Assembly (NCBI GenBank): GCA_964563465.1
Contig: CAZLVZ010000003.1
Span: 1 to 36,039, forward strand
Length of the DNA stretch: 36,039 nucleotides
Source of the DNA: JAYENY01 sp964563465
Lineage (GTDB): Bacteria; Patescibacteriota; Minisyncoccia; Minisyncoccales; PEYH01
Direction: 5' to 3'
The position numbers and the translations under genes were made by a program. The notes under the pieces are model-generated. The model did not search any database, was not told the origin of the DNA, and was given only the letters and a program-made list of their open reading frames with translations. This document shows, one piece after another, positions 1 through 8,455 of this stretch; the stretch's first letter is position 1, and each line of letters opens with the position of its first letter.

Positions 1-1394
1 CTTAGAGGCAGCTATCCTTTAAAGAGTGCGTAATAGCTCACTAGTCAAAGGATTTTGCGCCGAAGATTTACGGGGCTAAAATTTGGTACCGAAGATAGGG
101 CTAAGCGTATATTTATATATGCTTGGGGTAGGGGAGCGCCCTTCATTCACTGAAGGCAATCTGTAAGGATTGTTGGAGAATGAAGGGGTGAGAATGTTGG
201 TATGAGTAACCGCAATTCCGATGAGAACTCGGAACACCGAAAGCCCAAGGGTTCCTTGGCAATGATTGTCAGCCAAGGGTTAGGCGGGCCTAAGGCGAAG
301 CCGAAAGGCGTAGCCGATGGACAGCCGGTTAATATTCCGGCCCCTAAACTTTTTTTCAATGAAGTGCGGAGTTTAGTAGGCAATGCGAGTTATTGGATTC
401 TCGTCGCTGATTTTAGCTTTTGCAAGAATTGGCGGGAAGCTTGTCTTCGGACAAGCGAAGTTTGCTGAGCAAGTTCCCTAGAAAAGCTTCGGAGAGCTAA
501 GGAAGTTTAGTCCGTACCAAAAACCGAAACAGGTGGGCAAGCGTAAGTGTGCTAAGGTGAACGAGTGAAACCTCGTTAAGGAACTCGGCAATAAAGTGGC
601 CGTAACTTCGGGATAAGGCCTCCCTTTATTTGCAAGAGTAAAGGGCGCAGTTAAAGTTTCCCTGGCGACTGTTTATCAAAAACATAGGTCCCTGCTCAAC
701 TCGTAAGAGGAAGTATAGGGGCTGAGGCCTGACCAGTGCTGGAACGTTAACTTCGGCGGTCTCCTGCTTGCAGGAGGCTGACTGAACGAAGCGCCAGTAA
801 ACGTCGGCGATAACTATAATCGTCCAAAGGTAGCGTAATCCCTTGCCAGGTAATTTCTGGCCCGCATGAATGGCTTAACGGCTGGGGAGCTGTCTCAACG
901 AGGTGCTCGGTGAAAATGCAATACCGGTAAAGATGCCGGTTACCTGCGGCTAGACGGAAAGACCCCGGGAGCTTTACTATAGCTAGATATTGGTCTTTGA
1001 TTTTGGTTGCACAGAATAACGGGGAGGCTTTGATCCTTCGTTTTCGGACGAAGTGGAGCCAACAGTGGAATACCCGTCTTTCAAAATCTTAGTTCTAACC
1101 CCGCCTTTTGGCGAGAGACAGTGTCTGGTGGGTAGTTTAAGTGGGGCGCTTTTCTCCTAAAGAGTAACGGAGAAGTTTATAAGGTCAGCTAGCTCCGGAT
1201 GGAAATCGGAGTGGTCGTGCAAAGGCGTAAGCTGGCTTTACTGCAAGGCGGATATGCCGCGCAGTTGCGAAAGCAGAACTTAGTGAACCGACCCTGGTTC
1301 ATAGGACCGGGGGAGATCATCAGATAAAAGCTACCCCGGGGATAACAGGTTAGTAGGGCCCGAGAGTCCATATCTACGGCCCTGTTCGACACCT

Positions 1395-1704
1395 CAACAA
1401 TTGTTGTTGACACACCTATGTTCTTTAAGAATAATAGGAAAACAATCGGGGTGTTATGGCAGTAATGCCATAAAAAAATGTGGCTAATAACGATGAAACC
1501 CTAATCTTTTTATAATATGATAAAAAGACGGGCAATATCGTGGGAAGTCGTTTGCATTTTGCAAATTGACCCCGTAGAGACTTAGTCGTTTTTAGCGACT
1601 AGATAGTAGATTAAACTACTATAATACGCCACCCCCTACAAGATAATTTTTTATCTTATAGGGTGAAGATATAGTCCTTGCTATTAGTAATAATAGATTA
1701 CAAA
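1395..1704 (+). ncRNA. Group I intron 1 in 23S rRNA (after E. coli U2500), no ORF
   Basis: This 310-nt insert lies between exon CACCT and CGATGTC. P1: exon 1388-1394 pairs with guide GGGTGTT (1449-1455), with a U-G pair at the splice site. P2: TTATGGCA/TGCCATAA capped by GTAA (1454-1473). P3: GTGGC/GCCAC. P7: GACT (about 1579-1582) with AGTC in the S box AAGATATAGTCC (1666-1677). Two hairpins after P7 (TAGTCG/CGACTA and TAGTAG/CTACTA) match P7.1/P7.2 of subgroup IA. P8 is CCCTA..TAGGG. The predicted last intron base is A rather than the usual G. It encodes no homing endonuclease. Confidence 0.9.
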
Positions 1705-1715
1705 CGATGTCGGCT
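1705..1715 (+). rRNA. 11-nt 23S micro-exon (E. coli C2501-U2511)
   Basis: CGATGTCGGCT is the only rRNA sequence between introns 1 and 2. It aligns without gaps to E. coli C2501-U2511 and includes the peptidyl-transferase residues equivalent to A2503, U2504, G2505 and U2506. Its 3' half (1711-1715, CGGCT) is also the 5' strand of P1 of intron 2, so it serves both as 3' exon of intron 1 and as substrate for intron 2. Confidence 0.85.
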
Positions 1716-2004
1716 AAGTGATTGGCCGCTTCTACCGTAAGGTAGATGCCTAAAATCGGCTCATAACGGTGAAACCCTAATTTTTTTATGATACAATAAG
1801 AAGATGGGTAATACCGTGGGAAGTCACTCGCTCTGGGCGAGTTGACCCCGTAACGACTGATTCTGCTGATTTGCAGCAGAAGAGATAGTAACGACCTAAA
1901 TTCTTTTTAGGCAATTATTATCACACGCCGATCCCCTTTTAGATAGCTTTATATCTATCAGGGCGATGGTATAGTCTGTTCTAATAGTAATATTAGGTAA
2001 AATG
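1716..2004 (+). ncRNA. Group I intron 2 in 23S rRNA (after E. coli U2511), no ORF
   Basis: This 289-nt insert lies between CGGCT and CATCACATCC. P1: exon 1711-1715 pairs with guide GGCCG (1724-1728), U1715-G1724 being the splice-site wobble. P2: TCTACC-GTAA-GGTAGA (1731-1746). P3: TCGGC/GCCGA. P6: ACTCGC/GCGAGT. P7: GACT (about 1855) with AGTC (about 1973). P7.1 is TTCTGCTG/CAGCAGAA and P7.2 is CCTAAA/TTTAGG. The intron ends in the expected G (2004). It is the most diverged of the three and encodes no protein. Confidence 0.92.
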
Positions 2005-2054
2005 CATCACATCCTGGAGGTGAAGCAGCTTCCAAGGGTATAGCTGTTCGCTAT

Positions 2055-2098
<44 letters not shown>

Positions 2099-2148
2099 TG
2101 GTCCCTATCTACCGTAGGCGTTAAGGATTGAGGAAACTTGTTCCTAGT

Positions 2149-2481
2149 AAGAAATTGCTACTTTATGGAGTAATCCATAATGACAACTCGACTAATAACG
2201 GTGAAACCTTCATTATTTATTCGGTTGTAGTGATCACGAGATATTGATGGTCCTAATAATTTGTGATACAATTTACTTGAGGACCGTATAAATATTAAGG
2301 TAATATCGTGGGAAGTCGTCCGTTTTATGCGGATTGACCCCGTAACGACTTCGTTGCTCGATTAAATCGAGAACGGGATAGAGAAATTAACCCTCTATAA
2401 TACGTCGACCCCTACAAGATAATTTTTTATCTTATAGGGTGAAGATATAGTCTAAGCTCATAGAAATATGGGAAGAACTTG
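2149..2481 (+). ncRNA. Group I intron 3 in 23S rRNA sarcin-ricin loop (after E. coli U2656), no ORF
   Basis: This 333-nt insert lies between CCTAGT and ACGAGAGGACC. P1 is short: TAGT (2145-2148) pairs with GCTA (2157-2160), with a U-G pair at the junction and the same 8-nt loop size as intron 2. P2: TTATGGA-GTAA-TCCATAA (2163-2180). P3: TCGAC/GTCGA. P7: GACT (about 2346) with AGTC in AAGATATAGTCT. P7.1 CTCGAT/ATCGAG and P7.2 AGAG/CTCT follow. The last base is G (2481). Its P8-P7 segment is identical over 44 nt to that of intron 1. Confidence 0.9.
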
Positions 2482-2756
2482 ACGAGAGGACCGGAATGAA
2501 CTAACCTCTGGTGTGCCAGTTGTTCCGCCAGGAGCATCGCTGGGTAGCTAAGTTAGGCAAGGATAACCGCTGAAAGCATATAAGCGGGAAGCCTATTCCA
2601 AGATTAATCCTTTTAGATTGGTCGGAGACCACGACCTTGATAGGCCCTAGATGTAAGCTCCGTAAGGAGTTTAGTCGAGGGGTACTAATAATCATATTTT
2701 TTACTTCAATTTCCTTTTTAAGAATCTTTATTGCTTTCAATAATAAAATCTTGAAA

Positions 2757-2863
2757 AATGGCGGTTATGCCGAAGGTGTCCCACCCGATCCCATCTCGAA
2801 CTCGGAAGTGAAATCCTTCAGGGCCGATGATAGTGCTTTGCGCGAAAGTAGGTCGCCGCCAAT
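2757..2863 (+). rRNA. rrf: 5S ribosomal RNA
   Basis: The segment has the conserved 5S core CCCACCCGATCCCATC and CGAACTCGGAAGTGAAA. Terminal helix I pairs TGGCGG (2759-2764) with CCGCCA (2856-2861), and flanking A and T runs can extend the stem. It follows the 23S 3' end by about 50 nt in the usual 23S-5S order. The ends are set by the helix and may be off by a few bases. Confidence 0.95.
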
Positions 2864-2891
2864 TTTCAGGGTTTTATTTTTGGAAAAAATT

Positions 2892-2908
2892 TGTTAGAAT
2901 AACTCAAT
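2892..2908 (+). promoter_or_regulatory. Candidate extended -10 promoter of mreC, leaderless spacing
   Basis: TGTTAGAAT (2892-2900) is an extended -10 (TGn plus TAGAAT) ending 8 nt before the mreC ATG, so the transcript would start at or next to the start codon. No convincing -35 and no Shine-Dalgarno is present. The surroundings are AT-rich, so chance matches are possible. Confidence 0.4.
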
Positions 2909-3694
2909 ATGTTGTTAAACAAAAAAAATAGCAAGATTTTGTTTTTAGTTTTAGTAATTTTTTTTCTTTTTGTTTTTATTTTTTTACAAAGACCGGTTAG
3001 GTCATTTTTTTATTCCGTGAGTCAGCCAATTCAGCAATGGTTTTGGTCCAAGGGTTTGGAAAATTCAAGTTTTTGGTCTGGACTCTTCAATGCCAAAGAT
3101 TTAAAAACTGAAAATAATAATTTGAAAAAAGAAAATCAGCTTTTTCTAAGTAAAATCGTTGAATTTGAGCAATTAAAAGAAGAAAATAGGAAATTAAGAA
3201 AAGTATTAGATTTAGGTCTAACAGAAGAACTAAAACTTTTAGAAACTAATATTTTGTCAAGAGATACTGCCAAAGATTTTATTGTCATTAACAGAGGAAT
3301 TGAAGATGGATTGAAAGAAAAAATGGTGGTTATAAATTACGAGAAAGTATTAGTCGGTCAAATAGATGAAGTTTATAAAAATTCTTCAAAAGTTCGTCTT
3401 TTGACTGACAATAAAATGAAATTCAGTGTCAAAATTATAGATACTGATATTCAGGCCTTAGCTAACGGACAAGGCAATCAGAAGATGCTTTTGGAATTAA
3501 TTCCAAAAGACGAAGAGATTTTAAGCGGAGCATTAGTCGTAACAAGTGGATTAGAGAGAAAGTTCCCTTTGGGATTTTTAGTTGGGAAAATAGAGAGGGT
3601 TGAGAAAACCGACTTGACTCCTTTTCAAAAAGTTGAGATTAGTCCTTTGTTTAACTTACAGGGAAGCAATTTATTATTTGTTATTATCAATTAG
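2909..3694 (+). CDS. mreC: Rod shape-determining protein MreC
   Basis: MreC is the bitopic scaffold that links cytoplasmic MreB to the elongation machinery outside the membrane. The 261-aa product has a Lys-rich N-terminus, one transmembrane helix (about residues 10-27), a coiled coil rich in LKKEN/EENRKLRK (about 62-97) and the beta-domain hallmark with DxGxxDGLKE-like spacing near VINRGIEDGLKEKMVV. Length and domain order are typical. mreD follows after 5 nt and a PBP2 gene after that, the classical mreCD-mrdA order. mreB is not in the window. No Shine-Dalgarno precedes the ATG. It is the first gene after the rRNA genes and probably the head of a long operon. Confidence 0.93.
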   Translation: MLLNKKNSKILFLVLVIFFLFVFIFLQRPVRSFFYSVSQPIQQWFWSKGLENSSFWSGLFNAKDLKTENNNLKKENQLFLSKIVEFEQLKEENRKLRKVLDLGLTEELKLLETNILSRDTAKDFIVINRGIEDGLKEKMVVINYEKVLVGQIDEVYKNSSKVRLLTDNKMKFSVKIIDTDIQALANGQGNQKMLLELIPKDEEILSGALVVTSGLERKFPLGFLVGKIERVEKTDLTPFQKVEISPLFNLQGSNLLFVIIN

Positions 3695-3699
3695 TTCTA

Positions 3700-4179
3700 A
3701 TGATAAAAATTTTTTCTTCAATAATATTTTTCTATTTTTTAGCTCTTTATCAAACAAGTTTTTTAATTCATTATGAAGTCAATGGAGGATTTTTGAATCT
3801 TATTTTGATTTCCATAATTTTGATTAATTTTTTTGAGAAGAAAGAAGAAAAATCAGGTATTTTTATTGGAGCAATTGGCGGTTTTTATTTGGATATTTTC
3901 TCTCCATATATTCCTGGATTTTTCACTTTATTGGGAATAGCTATAAGTTTTTTAATCAAACTGCTTAAACCATTTTTTGAAACTAAAAAATCCATCAGTT
4001 TTTTTATTATTTTTTTTACTACTTTATTGTTTTATGAAATTGTTTTAGCCATTACAACGATAGGTCATAATTTCTTTTTTAATATATTTAGTTTCTTATA
4101 TAATCTTTTAATGGGCGCTGTCATTTATTTTTCAATAAAATTTTTATATGTTTTTTTTCAGCAGAAAATTAGAAAATAA
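3700..4179 (+). CDS. mreD: Rod shape-determining protein MreD
   Basis: This 159-aa, almost wholly hydrophobic protein has about five predicted transmembrane segments. A glycine-rich, acidic turn (FIGAIGGFYLDIFSP, about 52-66) is the most recognisable MreD feature, the equivalent of the family's G-x-x-x-D-x-x region. MreD works with MreC and PBP2/RodA in lateral wall synthesis. It starts 5 nt after mreC and overlaps the PBP2 start by 32 nt, so translation is probably coupled. Sequence conservation in this family is low; the assignment rests on topology plus position between mreC and the PBP2 gene. Confidence 0.85.
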   Translation: MIKIFSSIIFFYFLALYQTSFLIHYEVNGGFLNLILISIILINFFEKKEEKSGIFIGAIGGFYLDIFSPYIPGFFTLLGIAISFLIKLLKPFFETKKSISFFIIFFTTLLFYEIVLAITTIGHNFFFNIFSFLYNLLMGAVIYFSIKFLYVFFQQKIRK

Positions 4180-6067
4180 GAGAATCAAAAGACCAGGAAA
4201 CGAAATTGAACCTGAAGAGATTTTTTGGGACGCCTTTACAGAAAAAAAGGGGGGGAAAATTTTTGAGAAAAAACTCGAGGTTCCATTAAAATCACACACG
4301 ATTAAAGGATTGTGGTTTGTTTTTTTTCTTTTATCACTTTGCGTTTTAGCCAAAACATTTCAATTTCAGTTTTTGGACTACGAAAAATTTTCAGTATTAG
4401 CGGATAATAATAAATTTATCATCAATGACTTGCAAACAGAGAGAGGCGTAATATATGATAGAAATTTAAAACAGCTGGTAGCCAACAAACCGAGTTTTAG
4501 CTTGATCCTTAAAAAGAGTAATCTTCCAGAAGATTCGGGGACAAGAGAAAAGATTTTTGAAAAGATTGCATGGATATTAGGTTTGGATAAAGACGAAATA
4601 GAACAAAAAATTAACGCACAAACAACAAATGAGTTCGTGATGATTCAAGATATTGATTATAAGAAATTAATTTTGTTTGAAACTAACATTGAAGACCTTC
4701 CGGGCTTCTCTATTAAGAATATTGAAATCAGAGAATATAAAGATGGGCCGTCTCTTGCTCATATTATAGGTTATCACAGAAAAAGTGGAGAAAATATCGG
4801 GTTGGAAGATTTTTACAACGATTTTCTAAACTCTAAATCAGGAGAGATTAAATATGAGACAGATGTTTATGGAAATATTATTTCTGAAGAGATAATATCT
4901 TTGCCAAAATCCGGTGATAGTTTAGTTCTTTGGTTAGACAATGGTTTACAGAAAAAACTTTACGAAACGCTTGCACAGGAGATTAAAAAAGCAGGAGTAA
5001 AAAGAGCGTCAGCAATAGCGATAGATCCAAAGACCGGTGGTGTCTTGGCTTTAGTTAGTTTTCCAACTTTTGATAATAATCTTTTTAGTCAAGGCATTGA
5101 ACAAAAAGAGTGGGAAAGATTACTACAAGACGAGAATATGCCATTTTTGAATAGGGTAATTGGAGGTAGATATCCTATGGGTTCAACAATTAAACCATTA
5201 ATTGCCGTAGCAGCGTTACAGGAAAATATAATTTCAGAAAAGACTACTGTCAATTGTAAAGGAGAAATTATTATTGAAAATCCGTGGTTTCCCGATAAGC
5301 CATTCACTTTTAAGGATTGGAGTACTCATGGAATAACAAATGTTAAGAAAGCGATTGCTGAATCCTGTAATGTTTTTTTCTATACTATAGGAGGAGGATA
5401 CAAAAATTTTAAAGGATTAGGCATAGAGAATATTAAAAAATATTTAGAAATTTTTGGTTGGAATGAAAAATTAGGGATAGATTTGCCGGGAGAGGTAAAG
5501 GGATTTATTCCAGACAAAGAATGGAAAAGATCAAGATTTTCATCGCCGGAAAATATTTGGATGCCGGGAGACACTTATCATCTTTCCATTGGTCAGGGTT
5601 TTATAAACGTAACACCATTAGAAATAGTATCGTCTTTTGTTGCGATTGTTAATGGCGGGAAGCTGTTTAAGCCACAAATAGTTCATCAAATTATAGATAA
5701 AGACAGAAATGTTATTAGAGAATTTGAGCCAGAAATAATCCGCGAAAATTTTATTGACGAGAAAAATTTGGAAATAGTCAGAGAAGGAATGAAGGGCACG
5801 GTTGAATATGGTTCAGCTACTATTTTGAACAATTTGCCAGTAACAGCTGGCGCAAAAACGGGAACTGCCGAAATAGGGAAAAAAGATTATTATCATAGTT
5901 GGATGACTGTTTTTGCACCCTATGAAGATCCAGAAATTGTTTTGACTCTTATAGTTGAAGATGCTTTTGGTATGCATGTAGCTGTGGCCCCCACTGCCCG
6001 CGATGTCTTAGATTGGTATTTTGGAGACCAGTTGACGAAATCGTCAGATATTGAGGTCCTTCCATAA
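4148..6067 (+). CDS. mrdA: Penicillin-binding protein 2 (class B peptidoglycan transpeptidase)
   Basis: This class B PBP cross-links peptidoglycan during elongation. The 639-aa product has a cytoplasmic N-terminus, one transmembrane helix (about 56-76), a pedestal domain beginning at RGVIYDRN, and a C-terminal transpeptidase domain. All three active-site motifs are present: S346-T-I-K349 with the acylating serine, S406-C-N408 and K570-T-G-T573. The start overlaps mreD by 32 nt; a downstream start would lose part of the cytoplasmic tail only. FtsI is the alternative class B PBP, but the mreCD context and the PBP2-like pedestal favour MrdA. Confidence 0.94.
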   Translation: MFFFSRKLENKRIKRPGNEIEPEEIFWDAFTEKKGGKIFEKKLEVPLKSHTIKGLWFVFFLLSLCVLAKTFQFQFLDYEKFSVLADNNKFIINDLQTERGVIYDRNLKQLVANKPSFSLILKKSNLPEDSGTREKIFEKIAWILGLDKDEIEQKINAQTTNEFVMIQDIDYKKLILFETNIEDLPGFSIKNIEIREYKDGPSLAHIIGYHRKSGENIGLEDFYNDFLNSKSGEIKYETDVYGNIISEEIISLPKSGDSLVLWLDNGLQKKLYETLAQEIKKAGVKRASAIAIDPKTGGVLALVSFPTFDNNLFSQGIEQKEWERLLQDENMPFLNRVIGGRYPMGSTIKPLIAVAALQENIISEKTTVNCKGEIIIENPWFPDKPFTFKDWSTHGITNVKKAIAESCNVFFYTIGGGYKNFKGLGIENIKKYLEIFGWNEKLGIDLPGEVKGFIPDKEWKRSRFSSPENIWMPGDTYHLSIGQGFINVTPLEIVSSFVAIVNGGKLFKPQIVHQIIDKDRNVIREFEPEIIRENFIDEKNLEIVREGMKGTVEYGSATILNNLPVTAGAKTGTAEIGKKDYYHSWMTVFAPYEDPEIVLTLIVEDAFGMHVAVAPTARDVLDWYFGDQLTKSSDIEVLP

Positions 6068-6135
6068 AGACAATATGATAAACAACACAACTGTTAGGTT
6101 GCTCTTTTTTGGAAAATCCTTTAATATTAAAGATT

Positions 6136-7608
6136 ATGCCACAACTTGAGGAAATTAGAAAAAATAGAATAAAAAAGCTTGAAATGATGCAAAGAGCAGG
6201 AATTTCTGTTTATCCCTTACATACAAAAAGGACGCATTTAATAATGGATGCGTTAAAATCTTTTTCAACAATACAAAGATCCAAGAAAGAAATAATTTTA
6301 ACTGGCAGAATTCGTTCTTTGCGTGGTCATGGCGGAGCAACATTTATCGATATTGAGGATGGGACAGGAAAAATTCAACTATTTTTTAAAAAAGACCATC
6401 TTGGACCAAAAAAATATCAGCAATTTTTGAAATATTTTGACATTGGGGATTTTGTTGAAGTAAGGGGAATTTTATTTAAAACTAAAAAGAAGGAAAAAAC
6501 TCTTTTAGTAAGTGGTTTTAATATTTTGGCAAAATCTATTTTACCATTACCTGAAAAATGGCACGGCTTAAAGGATGTTGAGGAAAGGTTTAGGAAAAGA
6601 TATTTAGATTTGATTTTTAGCAAAGAAGTTAAGGAAAAATTTATTTTGCGTAATAAAATAATTCAAGAATTGAGAAATTTTTTAATCAATCAAGGATTTT
6701 TGGAAGTAGAAACACCAGTTTTACAATCAATCTATGGTGGAGCAAAGGCGAAGCCATTCAAAACTCATCTAAACGCTTTAGATATGAACCTTTTTTTGAG
6801 AATTGCACCGGAACTTTATTTAAAAGAACTTTTAGTTGGCGGATTTGAAAAGGTTTTTGAAATTGGAAGGATATTTAGGAACGAGGGAATGGATAGATTT
6901 CATAATCCAGAGTTTACAAGTCTAGAGTTTTACTGGGCTTATGCGGACTATAAGGAACTGATGAAATTATGTGAGAAAATGTTTGCTTATATTCTGAAGC
7001 AAGTATTCGGCACATTAAAGATAAAATATCAAGACAAGACAATAGACTTTAAAACGCCATGGAAAAGAGTTGATTTTTATCAGTTAATCAAAAAAGAGAC
7101 GAAAATTAATTTAGAAGAAATTCATCCAGATGCACTCAAGAAAAAAGCAGAAGCAATGGGAATTAAAATTGAGAAAGGGCAAGGTCTGGCCGAAATAGCA
7201 GATGAAATTTATAAAAAGATTATTAGACCAAAAATATGGGAACCGACCTTTATTATTCATCACCCATACGGCGCCTTTCCATTAGCAAAATCCCTGCCAA
7301 AAGATAATCAAAAGTTAGCCAATTTTCAGTTAGTAGCTGGTAATTGGGAACTTGTGAATGCTTTTTCGGAACTTAATAACCCTCTCAAACAAAGAGAAAT
7401 ATTTAAAGAACAAGAAAAGATGTATAAACAGGGATACGAGGAAGCCCAAAAAACTGACGAAGGTTTTCTTGAGGCATTAGAATATGGAATGCCACCAGCT
7501 GCGGGATTTGGCATGGGCATAGATCGGCTTGTAGCCCTTTTAACCAATTCCCATTCTTTGCGAGAAATAATTTTATTCCCCACAATGCGACCTAAAAAAA
7601 ATGATTGA
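6136..7608 (+). CDS. lysS: Lysyl-tRNA synthetase, class II
   Basis: The enzyme charges tRNA-Lys. The N-terminal OB-fold anticodon-binding domain (about 45-135; GRIRSLRGHGGATFIDIEDG) is followed by the class II catalytic core. Motif 1 is near GFLEVETPVL, motif 2 near FEIGRIFRNEGMDRFHNPEFT, and motif 3 is GFGMGIDRL near the C-terminus. At 490 aa it has normal LysS length. The ATG at 6136 is preferred; an in-frame TTG at 6109 would add nine residues. The start lies about 70 nt after the PBP2 gene. A tRNA-Lys(UUU) is also in the window at 29984. A class I LysK is excluded by the class II motifs. Confidence 0.95.
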   Translation: MPQLEEIRKNRIKKLEMMQRAGISVYPLHTKRTHLIMDALKSFSTIQRSKKEIILTGRIRSLRGHGGATFIDIEDGTGKIQLFFKKDHLGPKKYQQFLKYFDIGDFVEVRGILFKTKKKEKTLLVSGFNILAKSILPLPEKWHGLKDVEERFRKRYLDLIFSKEVKEKFILRNKIIQELRNFLINQGFLEVETPVLQSIYGGAKAKPFKTHLNALDMNLFLRIAPELYLKELLVGGFEKVFEIGRIFRNEGMDRFHNPEFTSLEFYWAYADYKELMKLCEKMFAYILKQVFGTLKIKYQDKTIDFKTPWKRVDFYQLIKKETKINLEEIHPDALKKKAEAMGIKIEKGQGLAEIADEIYKKIIRPKIWEPTFIIHHPYGAFPLAKSLPKDNQKLANFQLVAGNWELVNAFSELNNPLKQREIFKEQEKMYKQGYEEAQKTDEGFLEALEYGMPPAAGFGMGIDRLVALLTNSHSLREIILFPTMRPKKND

Positions 7609-7617
7609 TATAAAAAT

Positions 7618-8145
7618 ATGTTTAGATATAAAAAAAGAATTTCTGTTAACGAATTAAATAAGGAATTTGGCGCGATTTCTAAAGAGATTGAAAAGCTCAA
7701 GACGTCGCCTGGATTTATTCAGTTCATTTTGTATTCTATATCTGAACTTTTTGCTAATATTAATGAGCATTCTCAAGCAAAAACTGCTTGGGTAACGATA
7801 ACTATAAATAAGAAAGATAGTTTAATAGAAATTTTTGACAACGGCGTTGGATTACGGAAATCATATTTCCTTAAAGAAATCTACCCCAAAAATGATTTCT
7901 CGGCAATTGAATTTGCTTTAGGTGGATTATCTACTAAAGATAGTCAAGAAAGGGGATTCGGTCTTTTTACAATAAGAAAAGCAATTAGCTCTCTATCCGG
8001 GGAAATGATTATTGAAAGCGGAAAGGGACTGGCTAATGTTAAGAAAAAAGAAATAAAATTTTCATTGAAGCCGAATAAAAAAGGAGTAAAAGTATTACTC
8101 AAAGCTCAAATTAAAAGTATCGATTTTTATAAATATGTCGAATAA
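7618..8145 (+). CDS. GHKL/HATPase_c-type ATP-binding protein (anti-sigma-like kinase fold)
   Basis: The 175-aa protein is a bare HATPase_c domain with no sensor, dimerisation or receiver region. The N box is E43-L-F-A-N47 followed by N49-E50-H51; the G1 box is D74-N-G-V-G78; the G2 box is R112-G-F-G-L116. Single-domain ATPases of this kind include SpoIIAB/RsbW anti-sigma kinases and histidine-kinase fragments. The next gene encodes a STAS-like DUF4325 protein and overlaps by 11 nt, which strongly suggests a functional pair comparable in logic to anti-sigma factor and anti-anti-sigma factor. No sigma factor is nearby. The pair sits between lysS and serS, an unusual location. The physiological target is unknown. 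Confidence 0.85.
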   Translation: MFRYKKRISVNELNKEFGAISKEIEKLKTSPGFIQFILYSISELFANINEHSQAKTAWVTITINKKDSLIEIFDNGVGLRKSYFLKEIYPKNDFSAIEFALGGLSTKDSQERGFGLFTIRKAISSLSGEMIIESGKGLANVKKKEIKFSLKPNKKGVKVLLKAQIKSIDFYKYVE

Positions 8146-8455
8146 TACTATGAACAATTTAATCAAAATAAAAGATCAATATTTAATTTTTCGTGATCAA
8201 GCTAAAGTTTTTGAAAAGGTAATTTCAAAAAAACTCAAAGAAAAAAATAATTCCGAAGTTTGTTTAGATTTTTCTCAAGTTCATTTTATCTCCCGTAGCT
8301 TTGCGGATGAATTATTAGAAATTATTAATTATTTTCAAAAAGAAAAGAGCAGAGATATCAAAGTTATAAACCAAAATTCTTTGGTTAGTCAATTATTTAG
8401 CATAGTTAAGAAACAAAAAGGAAAGATAAAAAAAGAACTTTCTTTACAAATATGA
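8135..8455 (+). CDS. STAS-like protein, DUF4325 family
   Basis: The 106-aa protein carries the DUF4325 signature: a hydrophobic strand and acidic-aromatic turn (VCLDFSQVHFISRSFADELL, about 43-62), where the serine-rich ISRSFADE stretch matches the STAS position that is phosphorylated in SpoIIAA-type proteins. DUF4325 genes are often next to HATPase genes, as here. It overlaps the upstream ATPase by 11 nt and abuts serS (stop and start overlap by 4 nt), so all are probably cotranscribed. An alternative ATG lies five codons downstream. Phosphorylation by the neighbour is an inference from fold and position. Confidence 0.75.
   Translation: MSNNTMNNLIKIKDQYLIFRDQAKVFEKVISKKLKEKNNSEVCLDFSQVHFISRSFADELLEIINYFQKEKSRDIKVINQNSLVSQLFSIVKKQKGKIKKELSLQI

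Noticed and set aside
202..468. 88-aa open frame on the plus strand
   Set aside because: It lies wholly in conserved 23S rRNA domain III; chance frame.
2637..2897. 86-aa open frame crossing the 23S 3' end and 5S
   Set aside because: It overlaps both rRNA genes, including all of 5S; not a protein gene.
6076..6112. Terminator between the PBP2 gene and lysS
   Set aside because: CAAC..GTTG stem has two mismatches and a short inner helix; T run alone is not enough.
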